Shown in pieces: positions 1-7,615 of a stretch of DNA of 19,186 nt; positions within the stretch are counted from its first letter, which is position 1, and each line of letters starts with the position of its first letter. The translations under genes and the position numbers were made by a program. The notes under the pieces were generated by a model that saw nothing but the letters and a program-made list of their open reading frames with translations, had not been told where the DNA came from and searched no databases. The stretch is taken from contig JADFMS010000028.1 of assembly GCA_022563775.1 (NCBI GenBank), forward strand, positions 1 to 19,186. The letters are read 5' to 3'. This DNA comes from Fidelibacterota bacterium (lineage in GTDB: Bacteria; Marinisomatota; SORT01).

Positions 1-2801
1 TAGCAAAGATAGCCGAAGAAATCTATGCGCCGATTACATCATTATATGAACATGAGCCCGAAAATCCCGTGAGATTTATCGTTCAGGACACAGATGATAT
101 CTCCAACGGCGCAGCGTATTTCTATGATAATAAGATCATAATCTGGGCGTTGCCGATGGATTACGATATGCGGGGTACACATAATTGGCTAAGAGATGTA
201 GTGACGCATGAGTTCACTCATATAGTCTCGATGCAGGCTGCGATGAAGTTCAACAGGAAACTTCCTGCGTTTTATATTCAGTGGTTCCGATATGAAAAAG
301 AACGGCGTGATGATGTTGTCAGGGGTTTTCCGAATGGAGTCGTCTCGTATCCTTATTCCGGTCTGACCATTCCGCTCTGGTTTGCGGAAGGAGTAGCGCA
401 ATATAACAGCGAAAAATTCCTTTATGACCATTGGGACTCACATAGAGACATGATATTGAGAGAACGAACGCTAAGCAATTCACTCTTGAGTTTTGATGAC
501 ATGGCAGTTTTCGGTAAGACAGGGATAGGAAACGAAAGCGTTTATAATCAGGGCTACTCATTCGTGCGCTATATTGTTCGCACGTATGGAGAGAAATCGT
601 TGAGAGGCATTGCTAAAGCGCTATCCTCCAAAAGACCCGTTACGATATCAAACGCAATAAAAAAAGCTACGGGGGTCAATGGTGATGAAGTTTACGAAAA
701 TTGGAAGAGTGAACTTGGTGAAGTGTATCACTCAAAGACGCGTCTAATTTCTGAAAATTCAGTTAGCGGCAGAGTGATAAATAGAGAGGGTGCATCTAAT
801 TTCTTTCCCTCCTGGTCCGCGGACGGCGAGCAATTGGCTTTCATTTCAAATATGGGAAACGACTACCTGTCTAAGACCGATCTGTATTTGTATTCAAAGG
901 AATCGGGGAAGATAAAAAAAATTGCAACCGGTGTTCAATCATCGCCGTCATGGTCTCCCGACGGCAAAAAGATAGTTTATGGAAAGATAGCCAAACCCGA
1001 TAAGCGCGGCTCGACATATTTTGACCTGTATCTCTACGACACAGAAACAAAAAAAAGTGACAGGCTCACTATCGGCGAAAGGGGAAGATATCCTGTTTAT
1101 TCCCCTGACGGCAACTCTATAGCGTTTGTGAGCACACGCGACGGTGAAAGTGTTATAATGCACTACGATGTCAGTGCTGAAAGTGTCAAAGAGTTGACCC
1201 GATTTGATGAGATACGACAGGTCTATAAACTCGATTGGTCACCTGACGGAACGGCAATCCTCTTTGAAACATCTACAAATAACGGAAGAGATATCGCCGA
1301 AGTTAACGCTGATGGAAGCAATTTCAGACTTATATTGCAAACGGCAGCGGATGAGCGGCATCCGGTCTATGCAAAGGACAATAAGAGTATTTACTTTTCC
1401 TCCGACAGAACAGGAATATTCAATATTTATTCTTATGACAGGGAAACAGCGGAACTGAAGCAACGGACAAATGTAAGGGGCGGCGCATTCATGCCGTCGG
1501 AATCCTCTGACGGAGGTGTAGCGTATTCTGAATATTCGATCAGTGGGTATAACATTATGTTATTGGAAGAGAGTGAGGAGATCTCCGCCGATAGGAGTGT
1601 CTATAATCCGAGTTATGTTGAGGAACTACCTACTATAGATTACGATCAGAACAGCAGCCCTGAATACAATGCGAAGAAGTATGAAACCACCTACTCTACG
1701 CTCTTCTTCTTACCGAGATTGGTGATCGACTACGGTACTCTCAAACTTGGCGGATACATCTTCTCGAATGAACTGCTCAACAAGCTCAGTATTCTCGGTG
1801 GCGCAGCGATAAACAGGAGTGGAGATTATGATCTATATTTGAGATTCGATTACAATCATTTCACTCCGAATCTGTTTTTTGAAGCGTATGGTATTTCTCA
1901 AAATGTCAAGGATTCGGCTGATATTGCTTTCAAGAAAACACCGCTTGATATTAATTTCAACCTGCTTGAGGTCTCTCCAGGTATGACCTTTTTCAGAGGT
2001 GCGAGGGACGACATAACATTCCGCTTCACATACAGCACATATTCAGCAACGCAAATAGGTTTTCTGGAATTGGACAATGATGCCGGTTTCGCGAAATTTT
2101 CATTGGGATATAACTATTTCATAGGCAAATCTCTGACCTTGAATTGGAAGAGAGATTGGACTCATCCTGCTTCCAAGAGTTACATCGCGCGAAATGCCGG
2201 TATGAAATGGAAACTATCGTATAATCAAAAGTGGGATAAATTTATCGTTGACTTTGCCCGGAATACAGATTTCGGTGGATTAGAGGAAATATATGAGCCG
2301 TATAATTATTATCAGGTAGATCTTGATTTTGACAAGTATTTTAGCCTTCCTTTCAAAAGTGCGCTTGCCTTAAACATAGACGGGGGATATATTTCAAAAA
2401 AAGTGGTAGATTTCCTTTATTACTTTGGCGGCGGTCTGTTAGGAATGAAGGGATACTCCTTTTACAGTATAGAAGGGGAACGAAAAGCAATAGGAAGCGC
2501 ATCATTGAATGTGCCTATTATAAAGGATGTTAATAAGACCTTCTTAAACCTTTACATTAGGGACGTGTATGGGGGGGTGTTCTTCCAGTACGGAAATGCT
2601 TGGATAGGAGATGTTGAGTTAAATGATTTTAAGAAAACAATTGGATATTCTTTAAGAGTGGGAACTTACTCATTTTACGCATTTCCCACTGCTTTCGAGT
2701 TTCAAGGAGCATACGGCATAGACAGATTTGAAGATGTTGAGGGCTTCAGCCATGGGAATGAATGGAAATATTATTTTACGCTGCTGTTCGATTTTTTATA
2801 A
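1..2801 (+). CDS. Metalloprotease / TolB-like propeller / outer-membrane barrel protein (5' partial)
   Basis: The reading frame is open to the left edge (first full codon at 3) and reads as ordinary protein, so the GTG at 69 is an internal valine and the true start lies upstream. Residues here are counted from that valine. A zinc metallopeptidase site HEFTH lies at 47-51, and WFAEGVA at 104-110 supplies the probable third ligand, Glu107; this is the gluzincin 'peptidase MA-like' pattern. At least five TolB/PD40-type beta-propeller repeats follow (near 246, 293, 342, 388 and 432, each with an S-x-D-G or similar turn). From about 550 to the end there are alternating hydrophobic and aromatic strands finishing in ...LLFDFL, as expected for an outer-membrane beta-barrel. 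It is probably exported and barrel-anchored, with the protease and propeller outside the cytoplasm. The substrate is unknown. The BamD-like gene downstream fits an envelope role. Domain calls are good; function is inferred. Confidence 0.85.
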   Translation, partial: AKIAEEIYAPITSLYEHEPENPVRFIVQDTDDISNGAAYFYDNKIIIWALPMDYDMRGTHNWLRDVVTHEFTHIVSMQAAMKFNRKLPAFYIQWFRYEKERRDDVVRGFPNGVVSYPYSGLTIPLWFAEGVAQYNSEKFLYDHWDSHRDMILRERTLSNSLLSFDDMAVFGKTGIGNESVYNQGYSFVRYIVRTYGEKSLRGIAKALSSKRPVTISNAIKKATGVNGDEVYENWKSELGEVYHSKTRLISENSVSGRVINREGASNFFPSWSADGEQLAFISNMGNDYLSKTDLYLYSKESGKIKKIATGVQSSPSWSPDGKKIVYGKIAKPDKRGSTYFDLYLYDTETKKSDRLTIGERGRYPVYSPDGNSIAFVSTRDGESVIMHYDVSAESVKELTRFDEIRQVYKLDWSPDGTAILFETSTNNGRDIAEVNADGSNFRLILQTAADERHPVYAKDNKSIYFSSDRTGIFNIYSYDRETAELKQRTNVRGGAFMPSESSDGGVAYSEYSISGYNIMLLEESEEISADRSVYNPSYVEELPTIDYDQNSSPEYNAKKYETTYSTLFFLPRLVIDYGTLKLGGYIFSNELLNKLSILGGAAINRSGDYDLYLRFDYNHFTPNLFFEAYGISQNVKDSADIAFKKTPLDINFNLLEVSPGMTFFRGARDDITFRFTYSTYSATQIGFLELDNDAGFAKFSLGYNYFIGKSLTLNWKRDWTHPASKSYIARNAGMKWKLSYNQKWDKFIVDFARNTDFGGLEEIYEPYNYYQVDLDFDKYFSLPFKSALALNIDGGYISKKVVDFLYYFGGGLLGMKGYSFYSIEGERKAIGSASLNVPIIKDVNKTFLNLYIRDVYGGVFFQYGNAWIGDVELNDFKKTIGYSLRVGTYSFYAFPTAFEFQGAYGIDRFEDVEGFSHGNEWKYYFTLLFDFL

Positions 2802-2819
2802 ATTTAATTTGGGATGCAA

Positions 2820-3590
2820 ATGAAATTTAATCACTCAATAACTTTACTGCTGTTCCTGGGGACTTTTTCTCAATCGTTTGCGGGCGAAGGCTTCCTCGTA
2901 AAGAGAGAAGTAGCTCTCAGTTCGGGTGAGTCTCTGAGTTTGGTTTACCTTAATACCACAATTCAAGATAGCGTTGGAAAAAGAGTTTTCGCCAAACGAC
3001 CCGGTCTCTCATTTATGAGTTCTGCCGTCTTACCCGGAGCGGGTCAGTATTATAACGGTTCTCTCAAGAAAGCGTTAGGTTTTTTAGTTGCTGAAATCGG
3101 TCTCTGGTGGGGCTATACGACTTTACAGGGGAATGCAAATGACAAAGTGGATGAATATAAAACCTTTGCCGATGAATACTGGAGTTTTGATGCCTGGATT
3201 GCATCAGGGGATACCGCAGGAGATGGAGGCGGGCATAAAATAGCTAGAAATCCAAATACGGGTGACCCTGTAAAGAATAACGAATACTATGAAAATATCG
3301 GGAAATATGACCAATTTAATCGGGGTTGGGCAGGCGCTTTTTCACTAAAAGAACTTACAGAGGAACGTTCGGAATATATAAAAATGCAGGATGACGCAAA
3401 TAATCTGTTCAGTTTGGCAACGACGGTTGCCTCTACGGTAATGCTGAATCATATAATATCAGCTGCTGAAGCTGTCTACACTGCGAAGAAGCTCAACGAT
3501 AAAGCCTCGATGACCATATCTTTGAAAGCGATTCCCGTGAAAACTCAAGACAGGATAATCGGTCGATTAAGCCTGACCCTTGTATGGTGA
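2820..3590 (+). CDS. DUF5683-family exported/membrane protein
   Basis: The first ATG (2814) lies inside the only Shine-Dalgarno-like stretch (GGGA, 2811-2814). The ATG at 2820, two codons later, has sensible spacing and begins a clean signal peptide (MKFNH, a hydrophobic run, then SQSFA/GEG), so 2820 is preferred. The mature part carries the DUF5683 hallmark LPGAGQYYNG followed by a hydrophobic stretch (ALGFLVAEIGLWWGY), and then a polar Asp/Tyr-rich region. A second mildly hydrophobic segment (LFSLATTVASTVMLNHII) lies near the end. Proteins of this domain are common in Bacteroidetes and other FCB bacteria and have no defined biochemical role. It starts about 18 nt after the barrel protein and is followed directly by bamD, which suggests an outer-membrane or envelope operon. 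Family assignment is fairly sure; function is unknown. Confidence 0.75.
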   Translation: MKFNHSITLLLFLGTFSQSFAGEGFLVKREVALSSGESLSLVYLNTTIQDSVGKRVFAKRPGLSFMSSAVLPGAGQYYNGSLKKALGFLVAEIGLWWGYTTLQGNANDKVDEYKTFADEYWSFDAWIASGDTAGDGGGHKIARNPNTGDPVKNNEYYENIGKYDQFNRGWAGAFSLKELTEERSEYIKMQDDANNLFSLATTVASTVMLNHIISAAEAVYTAKKLNDKASMTISLKAIPVKTQDRIIGRLSLTLVW

Positions 3591-3600
3591 TCGCCGGAAT

Positions 3601-4389
3601 ATGAAAATTTCGATTCTGATTTTTACAACTGTTATTTCTCTGTTAATATCAGCTTGTGGTTCTGAAAAAAATGACGAGTTGAAGCCTGTTGAAGTTAGGT
3701 TCGAAACGGGCAAAGAGTACTATGACAAGGGTAAATATCACAAAGCGATAGCAGAATTAAAATTTGTGACATTTAACGCTCCGGGAAGTGAGATAGGAGA
3801 TGATGCTCAGTTTTATTTAGCGAATGCGCACTTTGAGCTAAAAGAATATATCCTTGCGATCTCCGAATACGAACGGTTATTGCGCGTGCATCCTGAGAGT
3901 CCTTTCTTAGAGGAAGGAGAATATAAAAGAGCGCTTTGCTTTGATATAATGTCTCCATCTTCATATCATGACCAAACCAATACTTATAAAGCGTTGGATG
4001 CTTATCAAGAGTATATAGAAAATTGGCCCGAAAGCGAATACAAAATAAAAGCCGAATCACGGCTCGACCTTTTGCGTTTCAAATTAGCGAAGAAATTATT
4101 TGACAACGGCAGACAATATCAGAAACTTGGTGAGTGTGAATCTTCAGCTATTTACATGCGACAACTCCTTGAAAAATATTATGACAGCGGCTTAGCATCG
4201 GAGGCGAGATGGCGGTTAGCTGAGTGTGAGATGAAGTTGAAAAACTGGAATTCAGCCCTGGAAGTGCTCGCGGATATACTTAGACGCAATGAAGACGATG
4301 GATTTGTGAAGAAAGCAAGAAAAGCTATTCGAGAAGTAAACGCAAAAGTTAAAGACAAATCAGAGCAAGCTCTTGTTGAAGACAAATGA
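3601..4389 (+). CDS. bamD: Outer-membrane assembly lipoprotein BamD
   Basis: An in-frame ATG at 3580 exists, but it overlaps the upstream gene and would put charged residues ahead of the signal. The ATG at 3601 gives a textbook lipoprotein leader (MKISILIFTTVISLLISAC) with lipobox I-S-A-C and lipidated Cys19. The +2 residue is Gly, so outer-membrane sorting is expected. The mature chain is a run of TPR-like helices: GKEYYDKGKYHKAIAE, then FYLANAHFELKEY, then the BamD-type segment HDQTNTYKALDAYQEYIENWP, then ARWRLAECEMKLKNW. BamD is the essential lipoprotein partner of BamA in inserting barrel proteins into the outer membrane. The 262-residue length is normal. A different TPR lipoprotein (YbgF/CpoB-like) is the main alternative, but the DQ-T-x-A...F/Y..Y..P signature favours BamD. 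bamA is not in the window. Confidence 0.8.
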   Translation: MKISILIFTTVISLLISACGSEKNDELKPVEVRFETGKEYYDKGKYHKAIAELKFVTFNAPGSEIGDDAQFYLANAHFELKEYILAISEYERLLRVHPESPFLEEGEYKRALCFDIMSPSSYHDQTNTYKALDAYQEYIENWPESEYKIKAESRLDLLRFKLAKKLFDNGRQYQKLGECESSAIYMRQLLEKYYDSGLASEARWRLAECEMKLKNWNSALEVLADILRRNEDDGFVKKARKAIREVNAKVKDKSEQALVEDK

Positions 4390-4439
4390 ACAGCTAATAA
4401 AAAGAGCGGGTCTCCTCAGAGGTCCTCGATAATTCTCTC

Positions 4440-5027
4440 ATGCGGCTGGGAATATTCGGCGGTTCGTTCGACCCACCACATACAGGACACGTACGACTTG
4501 CCCGATTCGTTCTTAAAAAGAAATCTCTTGATAAGCTAATATTCGTAACGGCATTCAAAACTCCCTATACTGACAAATCAACTTCCGTTTCTTTTGAAGA
4601 CAGGTTTAGAATGATGCAATTAACGGTTGAAAATTTAGCCGGTTTTGAAGTAAGCGATATAGAGGGTGTTAGAGGAGGAGATTCCTTCACTGTTGACTCG
4701 GTAAGGTATTTCAGGGAGTTGTACTCGCTCGAAGCAGATCAACTCTTTCTCATCATTGGCGTCGACAGTTTAATGCGGTTCGATGAATGGAAATCGCCTT
4801 ATGCGATTCTGAACGAATGTTCGGTATGTGTTCTTAAACGAGCTAAAGTGAAGCAGGAGAATTTAGACAAGCGATTTATTGATAGGGTAGAATTCCTTGA
4901 TAACGAACTTATGGCAGTATCGTCGAGCGATATCAGGAATCAAATTCGAGAAGGCAGAGATGTCGAACAATTAGTTGACAGAAAAGTTATTGAATACATT
5001 TCTGATAGGAAACTGTACACTAATTAA
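4440..5027 (+). CDS. nadD: Nicotinate-nucleotide adenylyltransferase
   Basis: NadD joins ATP and nicotinate mononucleotide to form deamido-NAD in NAD synthesis, in the cytoplasm. The N-terminus carries the nucleotidyltransferase motif GGSFDPPHTGH (7-17), whose histidines bind ATP phosphates. The C-terminal signature is SSSDIR (161-166), followed by NQIREGRDVEQLVDRKVIEYI, which is typical of NadD. IIGVDSLMRFDEWK (105-118) corresponds to the family's GxDxxxxxxxW segment. At 195 residues it has normal length. The start at 4440 is the only one that includes the catalytic motif. Its Shine-Dalgarno is poor: AGAGG sits about 16 nt upstream. It lies 50 nt after bamD in the same direction. CoaD, in the same fold family, also occurs in this window, but the two are clearly distinct. 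Confidence 0.95.
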   Translation: MRLGIFGGSFDPPHTGHVRLARFVLKKKSLDKLIFVTAFKTPYTDKSTSVSFEDRFRMMQLTVENLAGFEVSDIEGVRGGDSFTVDSVRYFRELYSLEADQLFLIIGVDSLMRFDEWKSPYAILNECSVCVLKRAKVKQENLDKRFIDRVEFLDNELMAVSSSDIRNQIREGRDVEQLVDRKVIEYISDRKLYTN

Positions 5028-5086
5028 TTTAGTACACGTTTCGGCGGTCAGCCTGAATCCTGACTTGTATAAACATATTGAAATTA

Positions 5087-5125
5087 GTCATTTCGAAATC
5101 TGATTTATCAGATTGCGGCAATCTC
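5087..5125 (+). repeat. Short hairpin repeat, copy A
   Basis: The unit begins GTCATTTCGA and ends GGCAATCTC. Its core is a perfect 7-bp hairpin (AATCTGA, loop TTTA, TCAGATT; 5097-5114). The ends match the ends of copy B on the opposite strand, and the layout resembles the widespread 'GTCATTGCGA...GCAATCTC' intergenic repeats seen in many bacterial genomes. That resemblance is from memory, not from a search. Confidence 0.5.
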
Positions 5126-5173
5126 GCTAATCTATAAAACGTCTATAAAATTATTTACAAGTAAATATTGTCT

Positions 5174-5237
5174 GAGATTGCCCGTCTGACCAATGTCGGG
5201 CAGGCCACGTCGTGACTAAGTCACTCCTCGCAAAGAC
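5174..5237 (-). repeat. Short hairpin repeat, copy B (inverted relative to copy A)
   Basis: Read on the minus strand it starts GTCTTTGCGAGGAGTGAC and ends GGGCAATCTC, matching the ends of copy A. The core differs and holds two small stems: GTGAC-TAA-GTCAC (5212-5224) and TGCCCG...CGGGCA (5179-5184 with 5197-5202). GAGATTGCC at 5174-5182 is the exact reverse complement of 5117-5125 in copy A, so the two copies could also pair with each other. Confidence 0.5.
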
Positions 5238-5252
5238 ATAGTATAAAAAGTC

Positions 5253-5304
5253 TGTGCGAGTTAGGGCCACCGCCGTTGGCGGGACTATCGCTTGCCCTGA
5301 CCGC
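5253..5304 (+). repeat. 52-nt structured interspersed repeat, copy 1
   Basis: This 52-nt unit runs from TGTGCGAG to GACCGC. It recurs at 7439-7490 on the opposite strand with one mismatch (51 of 52 by eye). It can fold: inner stem CCGCC-GTT-GGCGG (5270-5282) and outer stem AGGGC/GCCCT (5263-5267 with 5294-5298). Similarity stops sharply at both ends, which indicates a defined element rather than a duplicated region. No protein of the window reads through it. Confidence 0.8.
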
Positions 5305-5344
5305 AAAACAATCTCGTACAATCCCATTTCAAATCATTAATAAT

Positions 5345-5373
5345 TTGACTGGTAAAATAAAGCCGATTTTAAT
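5345..5373 (+). promoter_or_regulatory. Sigma-70-type promoter for tRNA-Arg
   Basis: The -35 box TTGACT (5345-5350) and -10 box TTTAAT (5368-5373) are separated by exactly 17 nt and differ from consensus by one base each. Transcription would start near 5380, about 8 nt before the mature tRNA end. Read-through would also transcribe the DUF423 gene and ftsEX. Confidence 0.6.
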
Positions 5374-5387
5374 AAATTCAGCTCTTC

Positions 5388-5461
5388 GCCCATGTAGCTC
5401 AGTTGGATAGAGCGCCGGTTTCCTAAACCGGAGGCCGCAGGTTCGAATCCTGCCATGGGTA
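5388..5461 (+). tRNA. tRNA-Arg (anticodon CCU)
   Basis: A full cloverleaf can be drawn: acceptor GCCCATG/CATGGGT (first pair G-U), D-arm GCTC/GAGC with loop AGTTGGATA, anticodon stem CCGGT/ACCGG around loop TTCCTAA, a 5-nt variable region, and T-arm GCAGG/CCTGC with loop TTCGAAT. Loop positions 34-36 are CCT, which reads AGG arginine codons. The discriminator base is A and the 3' CCA is not encoded. AGG and AGA are common in the surrounding genes, which fits a real need for this tRNA. Confidence 0.95.
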
Positions 5462-5490
5462 CTTAATCGAATAATAACGGGACATAATTA

Positions 5491-5859
5491 ATGACTAAAA
5501 CATTTCTTATTATAGCGGCAGTTTTCGGGTTTCTCGGAGTTGCTTTTGGAGCATTCGGAGTGCATGCTCTCAAAGATAAATTAACTCCACAACTGCTCGA
5601 AACATTTGAAACCGGAGTAAGGTACCAGATGTATCACGTATTTGCTATCGCCGTAGTCGCTCTGGCTTCGGCGCATTGGCGAATCGGATTGCTCAACGTA
5701 AGCGGTTGGCTGTTTGTTGCGGGTATAATCATCTTCTCAGGGAGTCTGTATATCCTCTCCCTAACTGGTGAAAAGATGTGGGGAGCCGTAACGCCGTTTG
5801 GCGGATTGGCTCTACTCGCAGGTTGGTTGACACTTGCAATAGGGCTTTATAAATCCTAA
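5491..5859 (+). CDS. DUF423-family small membrane protein
   Basis: This 122-residue protein has four predicted membrane helices, roughly 3-24, 47-65, 70-90 and 98-119. The opening GFLGVAFGAFGVHALKDKL is followed by LETFETGVRYQMYHVFAI, which is the DUF423 (YgdD/YwdK-like) signature. The family sits in the inner membrane and has no established function. It begins about 30 nt after tRNA-Arg and ends 15 nt before ftsE on the same strand, so it may be co-transcribed with ftsEX from the tRNA promoter. A purine stretch CGGGA about 12 nt upstream may be its ribosome-binding site. Family assignment is confident; role unknown. Confidence 0.88.
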   Translation: MTKTFLIIAAVFGFLGVAFGAFGVHALKDKLTPQLLETFETGVRYQMYHVFAIAVVALASAHWRIGLLNVSGWLFVAGIIIFSGSLYILSLTGEKMWGAVTPFGGLALLAGWLTLAIGLYKS

Positions 5860-5874
5860 AAAAATCATAATCAG

Positions 5875-6549
5875 ATGATAAGTTTAGCAAATGTATCCGC
5901 ACGATTTACCGATACCATAGGTGTTGAGGGTATAACTTTAGATATTAATAAAGGTGAGTTCGTTTGTATTACCGGTCCAACCGGGGCGGGAAAATCCACC
6001 ATTCTCAAACTGCTTTACATGGAGATCAAACCGAGTTCCGGTCGAGTCACCGTGGAGGAATTCGATTCGGGTTCTATCACGCGAAAACAGATTCCCTATC
6101 TTCGGCGTAAGGTGGGAATGATATTTCAGGATTTTAAGTTGTTAGAAGACAGGAATGTGTACGATAATATCGCGTTTGCTCTTCGTGCGACAGGATATAA
6201 ACGGGCAGATGTGAAAAAGATGACGGCGAGAGTCCTTGTACAGGTAGACCTGATCCATCGCCGTAATCATTTGCCTAACCAGCTTTCGGGTGGTGAGCAA
6301 CAGCGAGTCGCTATAGCGAGAGCATTGGTAGTGGAACCTTATGTGATCCTTGCCGATGAACCTACCGGAAACCTCGATCCCGAAAGTTCTAATTTAATTT
6401 TAGACATCCTGATAAGTATTCAACAACAAGGCACTTCGGTAGTCATGGCAACGCATGATTACAACTTGATAGGGGGGAGGGGATTTCGTCGCATACATCT
6501 TGAAGACGGCAAAGTTAAATATGATTCAACGGAAGAACCGGCAGAATGA
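5875..6549 (+). CDS. ftsE: Cell-division ABC ATPase FtsE
   Basis: FtsE is the cytoplasmic ATPase that drives FtsX in division, controlling peptidoglycan hydrolases at the septum. All ABC motifs are intact: Walker A GPTGAGKST (34-42), a Q-loop in the FtsE-typical MIFQDFKLL (82-90), signature LSGGEQQ (137-143), Walker B VILADE (157-162) and switch His194. The 224-residue length is normal. Its stop overlaps the ftsX start (ATGA at 6546-6549), a translational-coupling arrangement typical of this pair. A LolD- or MacB-type ATPase would look similar, but the FtsX neighbour settles the call. Confidence 0.93.
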   Translation: MISLANVSARFTDTIGVEGITLDINKGEFVCITGPTGAGKSTILKLLYMEIKPSSGRVTVEEFDSGSITRKQIPYLRRKVGMIFQDFKLLEDRNVYDNIAFALRATGYKRADVKKMTARVLVQVDLIHRRNHLPNQLSGGEQQRVAIARALVVEPYVILADEPTGNLDPESSNLILDILISIQQQGTSVVMATHDYNLIGGRGFRRIHLEDGKVKYDSTEEPAE

Positions 6550-7421
6550 GTTTCTTCTTTTCACTTAGCGAAGGTGTGAAAAATCTTCGGAGAGTGAGGG
6601 GAGCAGCTTTTCTTGCGGTACTCATACTTTCTTTAGCGATCACAATGGTAGGTACTTCTGCCGTAATCGGATGGAACGGACAGAAGTTCATCAAATTTCT
6701 ACGTTCACAATTCGACCTCACTGTTTTCGTCCGAATGGATACCGCTGATGATATCGTGATCCAATTAGCCAAAGATATAGGCAAGATAGAAGGCGTGCGG
6801 GATCTGACTTATATATCCCCTGCGAAAGCAGCTCGCAAGTTTGAAAAAGAATTCGGCGAAGACGTGATGACAATATTAGGAACGAATCCTTTTCCGGCAT
6901 CATTCATCGTGCGGATATCTTCCGAATTCGGAACAGCAGTCGACGCATCTTATATAGCAAGCAGGATCGCGAATTTGGATAATATCGAAGAGGTGCGTTA
7001 CAGAAAAAGTCTTTTAGTAATTGTAGACAAGTATATTAAAATACTTATCGGAGTCTCTATAGTAGTAGGGTTCATAGTGCTCTTTGCGGCAGTACTGATC
7101 TCCTCGTACACCATAAAGCTTGCTATATTTGCAAAGCGTGACCTCATCTGGACGATGCGATTGGTGGGAGCAACGGACAGTTTCATCAGACGACCATTTG
7201 TAGTTGAAGGTATGGTGGAGGGTTTGTTGGCGGGAATAATAGCCGTTGGAATTCTTGAAGCGGCGTATAAAGTAGCGGGGATCCTTCTTCGCGAGTATTT
7301 ACCGCTGCACAGGATTGAGATAAGTAATGAAATCTATTTAGGGATGCTGCTTTTTGGTCTTTTTCTTGGATGGTTCAGCAGTAATATTTCTGTTAGGAAA
7401 TACCTTAGAGAGAAGATGTAA
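6546..7421 (+). CDS. ftsX: Cell-division membrane protein FtsX
   Basis: The four-helix FtsX layout is visible: a first membrane helix at about 20-42, a large extracytoplasmic domain (about 43-164) containing the family-typical DLTVFVRMD and NPFPASFIVRI, then helices at about 165-188, 222-247 and 263-282. The MRLVGAT segment (204-210) is the conserved FtsX loop before the last helices. FtsX carries the signal from FtsE to periplasmic cell-wall hydrolases. Its start overlaps the ftsE stop. The 52-nt repeat begins 17 nt after the stop. Confidence 0.93.
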   Translation: MSFFFSLSEGVKNLRRVRGAAFLAVLILSLAITMVGTSAVIGWNGQKFIKFLRSQFDLTVFVRMDTADDIVIQLAKDIGKIEGVRDLTYISPAKAARKFEKEFGEDVMTILGTNPFPASFIVRISSEFGTAVDASYIASRIANLDNIEEVRYRKSLLVIVDKYIKILIGVSIVVGFIVLFAAVLISSYTIKLAIFAKRDLIWTMRLVGATDSFIRRPFVVEGMVEGLLAGIIAVGILEAAYKVAGILLREYLPLHRIEISNEIYLGMLLFGLFLGWFSSNISVRKYLREKM

Positions 7422-7438
7422 TTGGTTTTTCTTCAGTG

Positions 7439-7490
7439 GCGGTCAGGGCAAGCGATAGTCCCGCCAACGGCGGTGGCCCTAACCCGCACA
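7439..7490 (-). repeat. 52-nt structured interspersed repeat, copy 2 (inverted)
   Basis: This is the reverse complement of 5253-5304 with a single mismatch (CCCGCACA here against CTCGCACA expected). It has the same nested stems. It lies just downstream of ftsX, so as RNA it might act as a 3'-end structure or weak terminator. No clear U-run follows directly. Confidence 0.8.
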
Positions 7491-7554
7491 CTGTTCCTCA
7501 CTTTTAAATTAGACTGAAATACCCTTTAAACGGCTAATTTTCCTTTATTTTACC

Positions 7555-7581
7555 TTGACTGAAAGTGGATTGTATTATACT
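7555..7581 (+). promoter_or_regulatory. Putative promoter of the hrcA operon
   Basis: The -35-like TTGACT (7555-7560) and -10-like TATACT (7576-7581) have a short 15-nt spacer and lie about 35 nt before the hrcA ATG. This is the only long spacer before the heat-shock genes, so a promoter is expected here. No CIRCE element (TTAGCACTC-N9-GAGTGCTAA) is visible between 7422 and 7615. Confidence 0.45.
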
Positions 7582-7615
7582 TTTTAAGCTTAAGTAGAAA
7601 TAGTGTGACTAAAAC

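Larger units (their letters stand above)
5028..5387. other. Gene-free spacer with structured repeats and a tRNA promoter
   Basis: I see no credible coding sequence in this 360-nt stretch. It begins with a short hairpin-forming segment just after nadD (GTCAG/CTGAC, 5047-5051 and 5060-5064), too weak to call a terminator. Two opposed copies of a short repeat follow (5087-5125 and 5174-5237), then a 52-nt repeat (5253-5304) whose inverted twin lies after ftsX, then the promoter of the tRNA gene (5345-5373). Confidence 0.7.

Noticed and set aside
69..71. GTG as the start of the large metalloprotease protein
   Set aside because: The frame is open and protein-like up to the left edge, no ribosome-binding site precedes the GTG, and the signal peptide expected for a barrel protein is missing.
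5037..5070. Rho-independent terminator after nadD
   Set aside because: The only stem (GTCAG/CTGAC with an 8-nt loop) is short and not followed by a proper T-run.
5028..5387. CRISPR array or IS remnant in the spacer
   Set aside because: Repeats are not regularly spaced with unique spacers, there is no transposase fragment, and the units are short hairpin elements.
7422..7615. CIRCE operator ahead of hrcA
   Set aside because: I looked for TTAGCACTC and GAGTGCTAA at or near 9-nt spacing in this spacer and found neither half.
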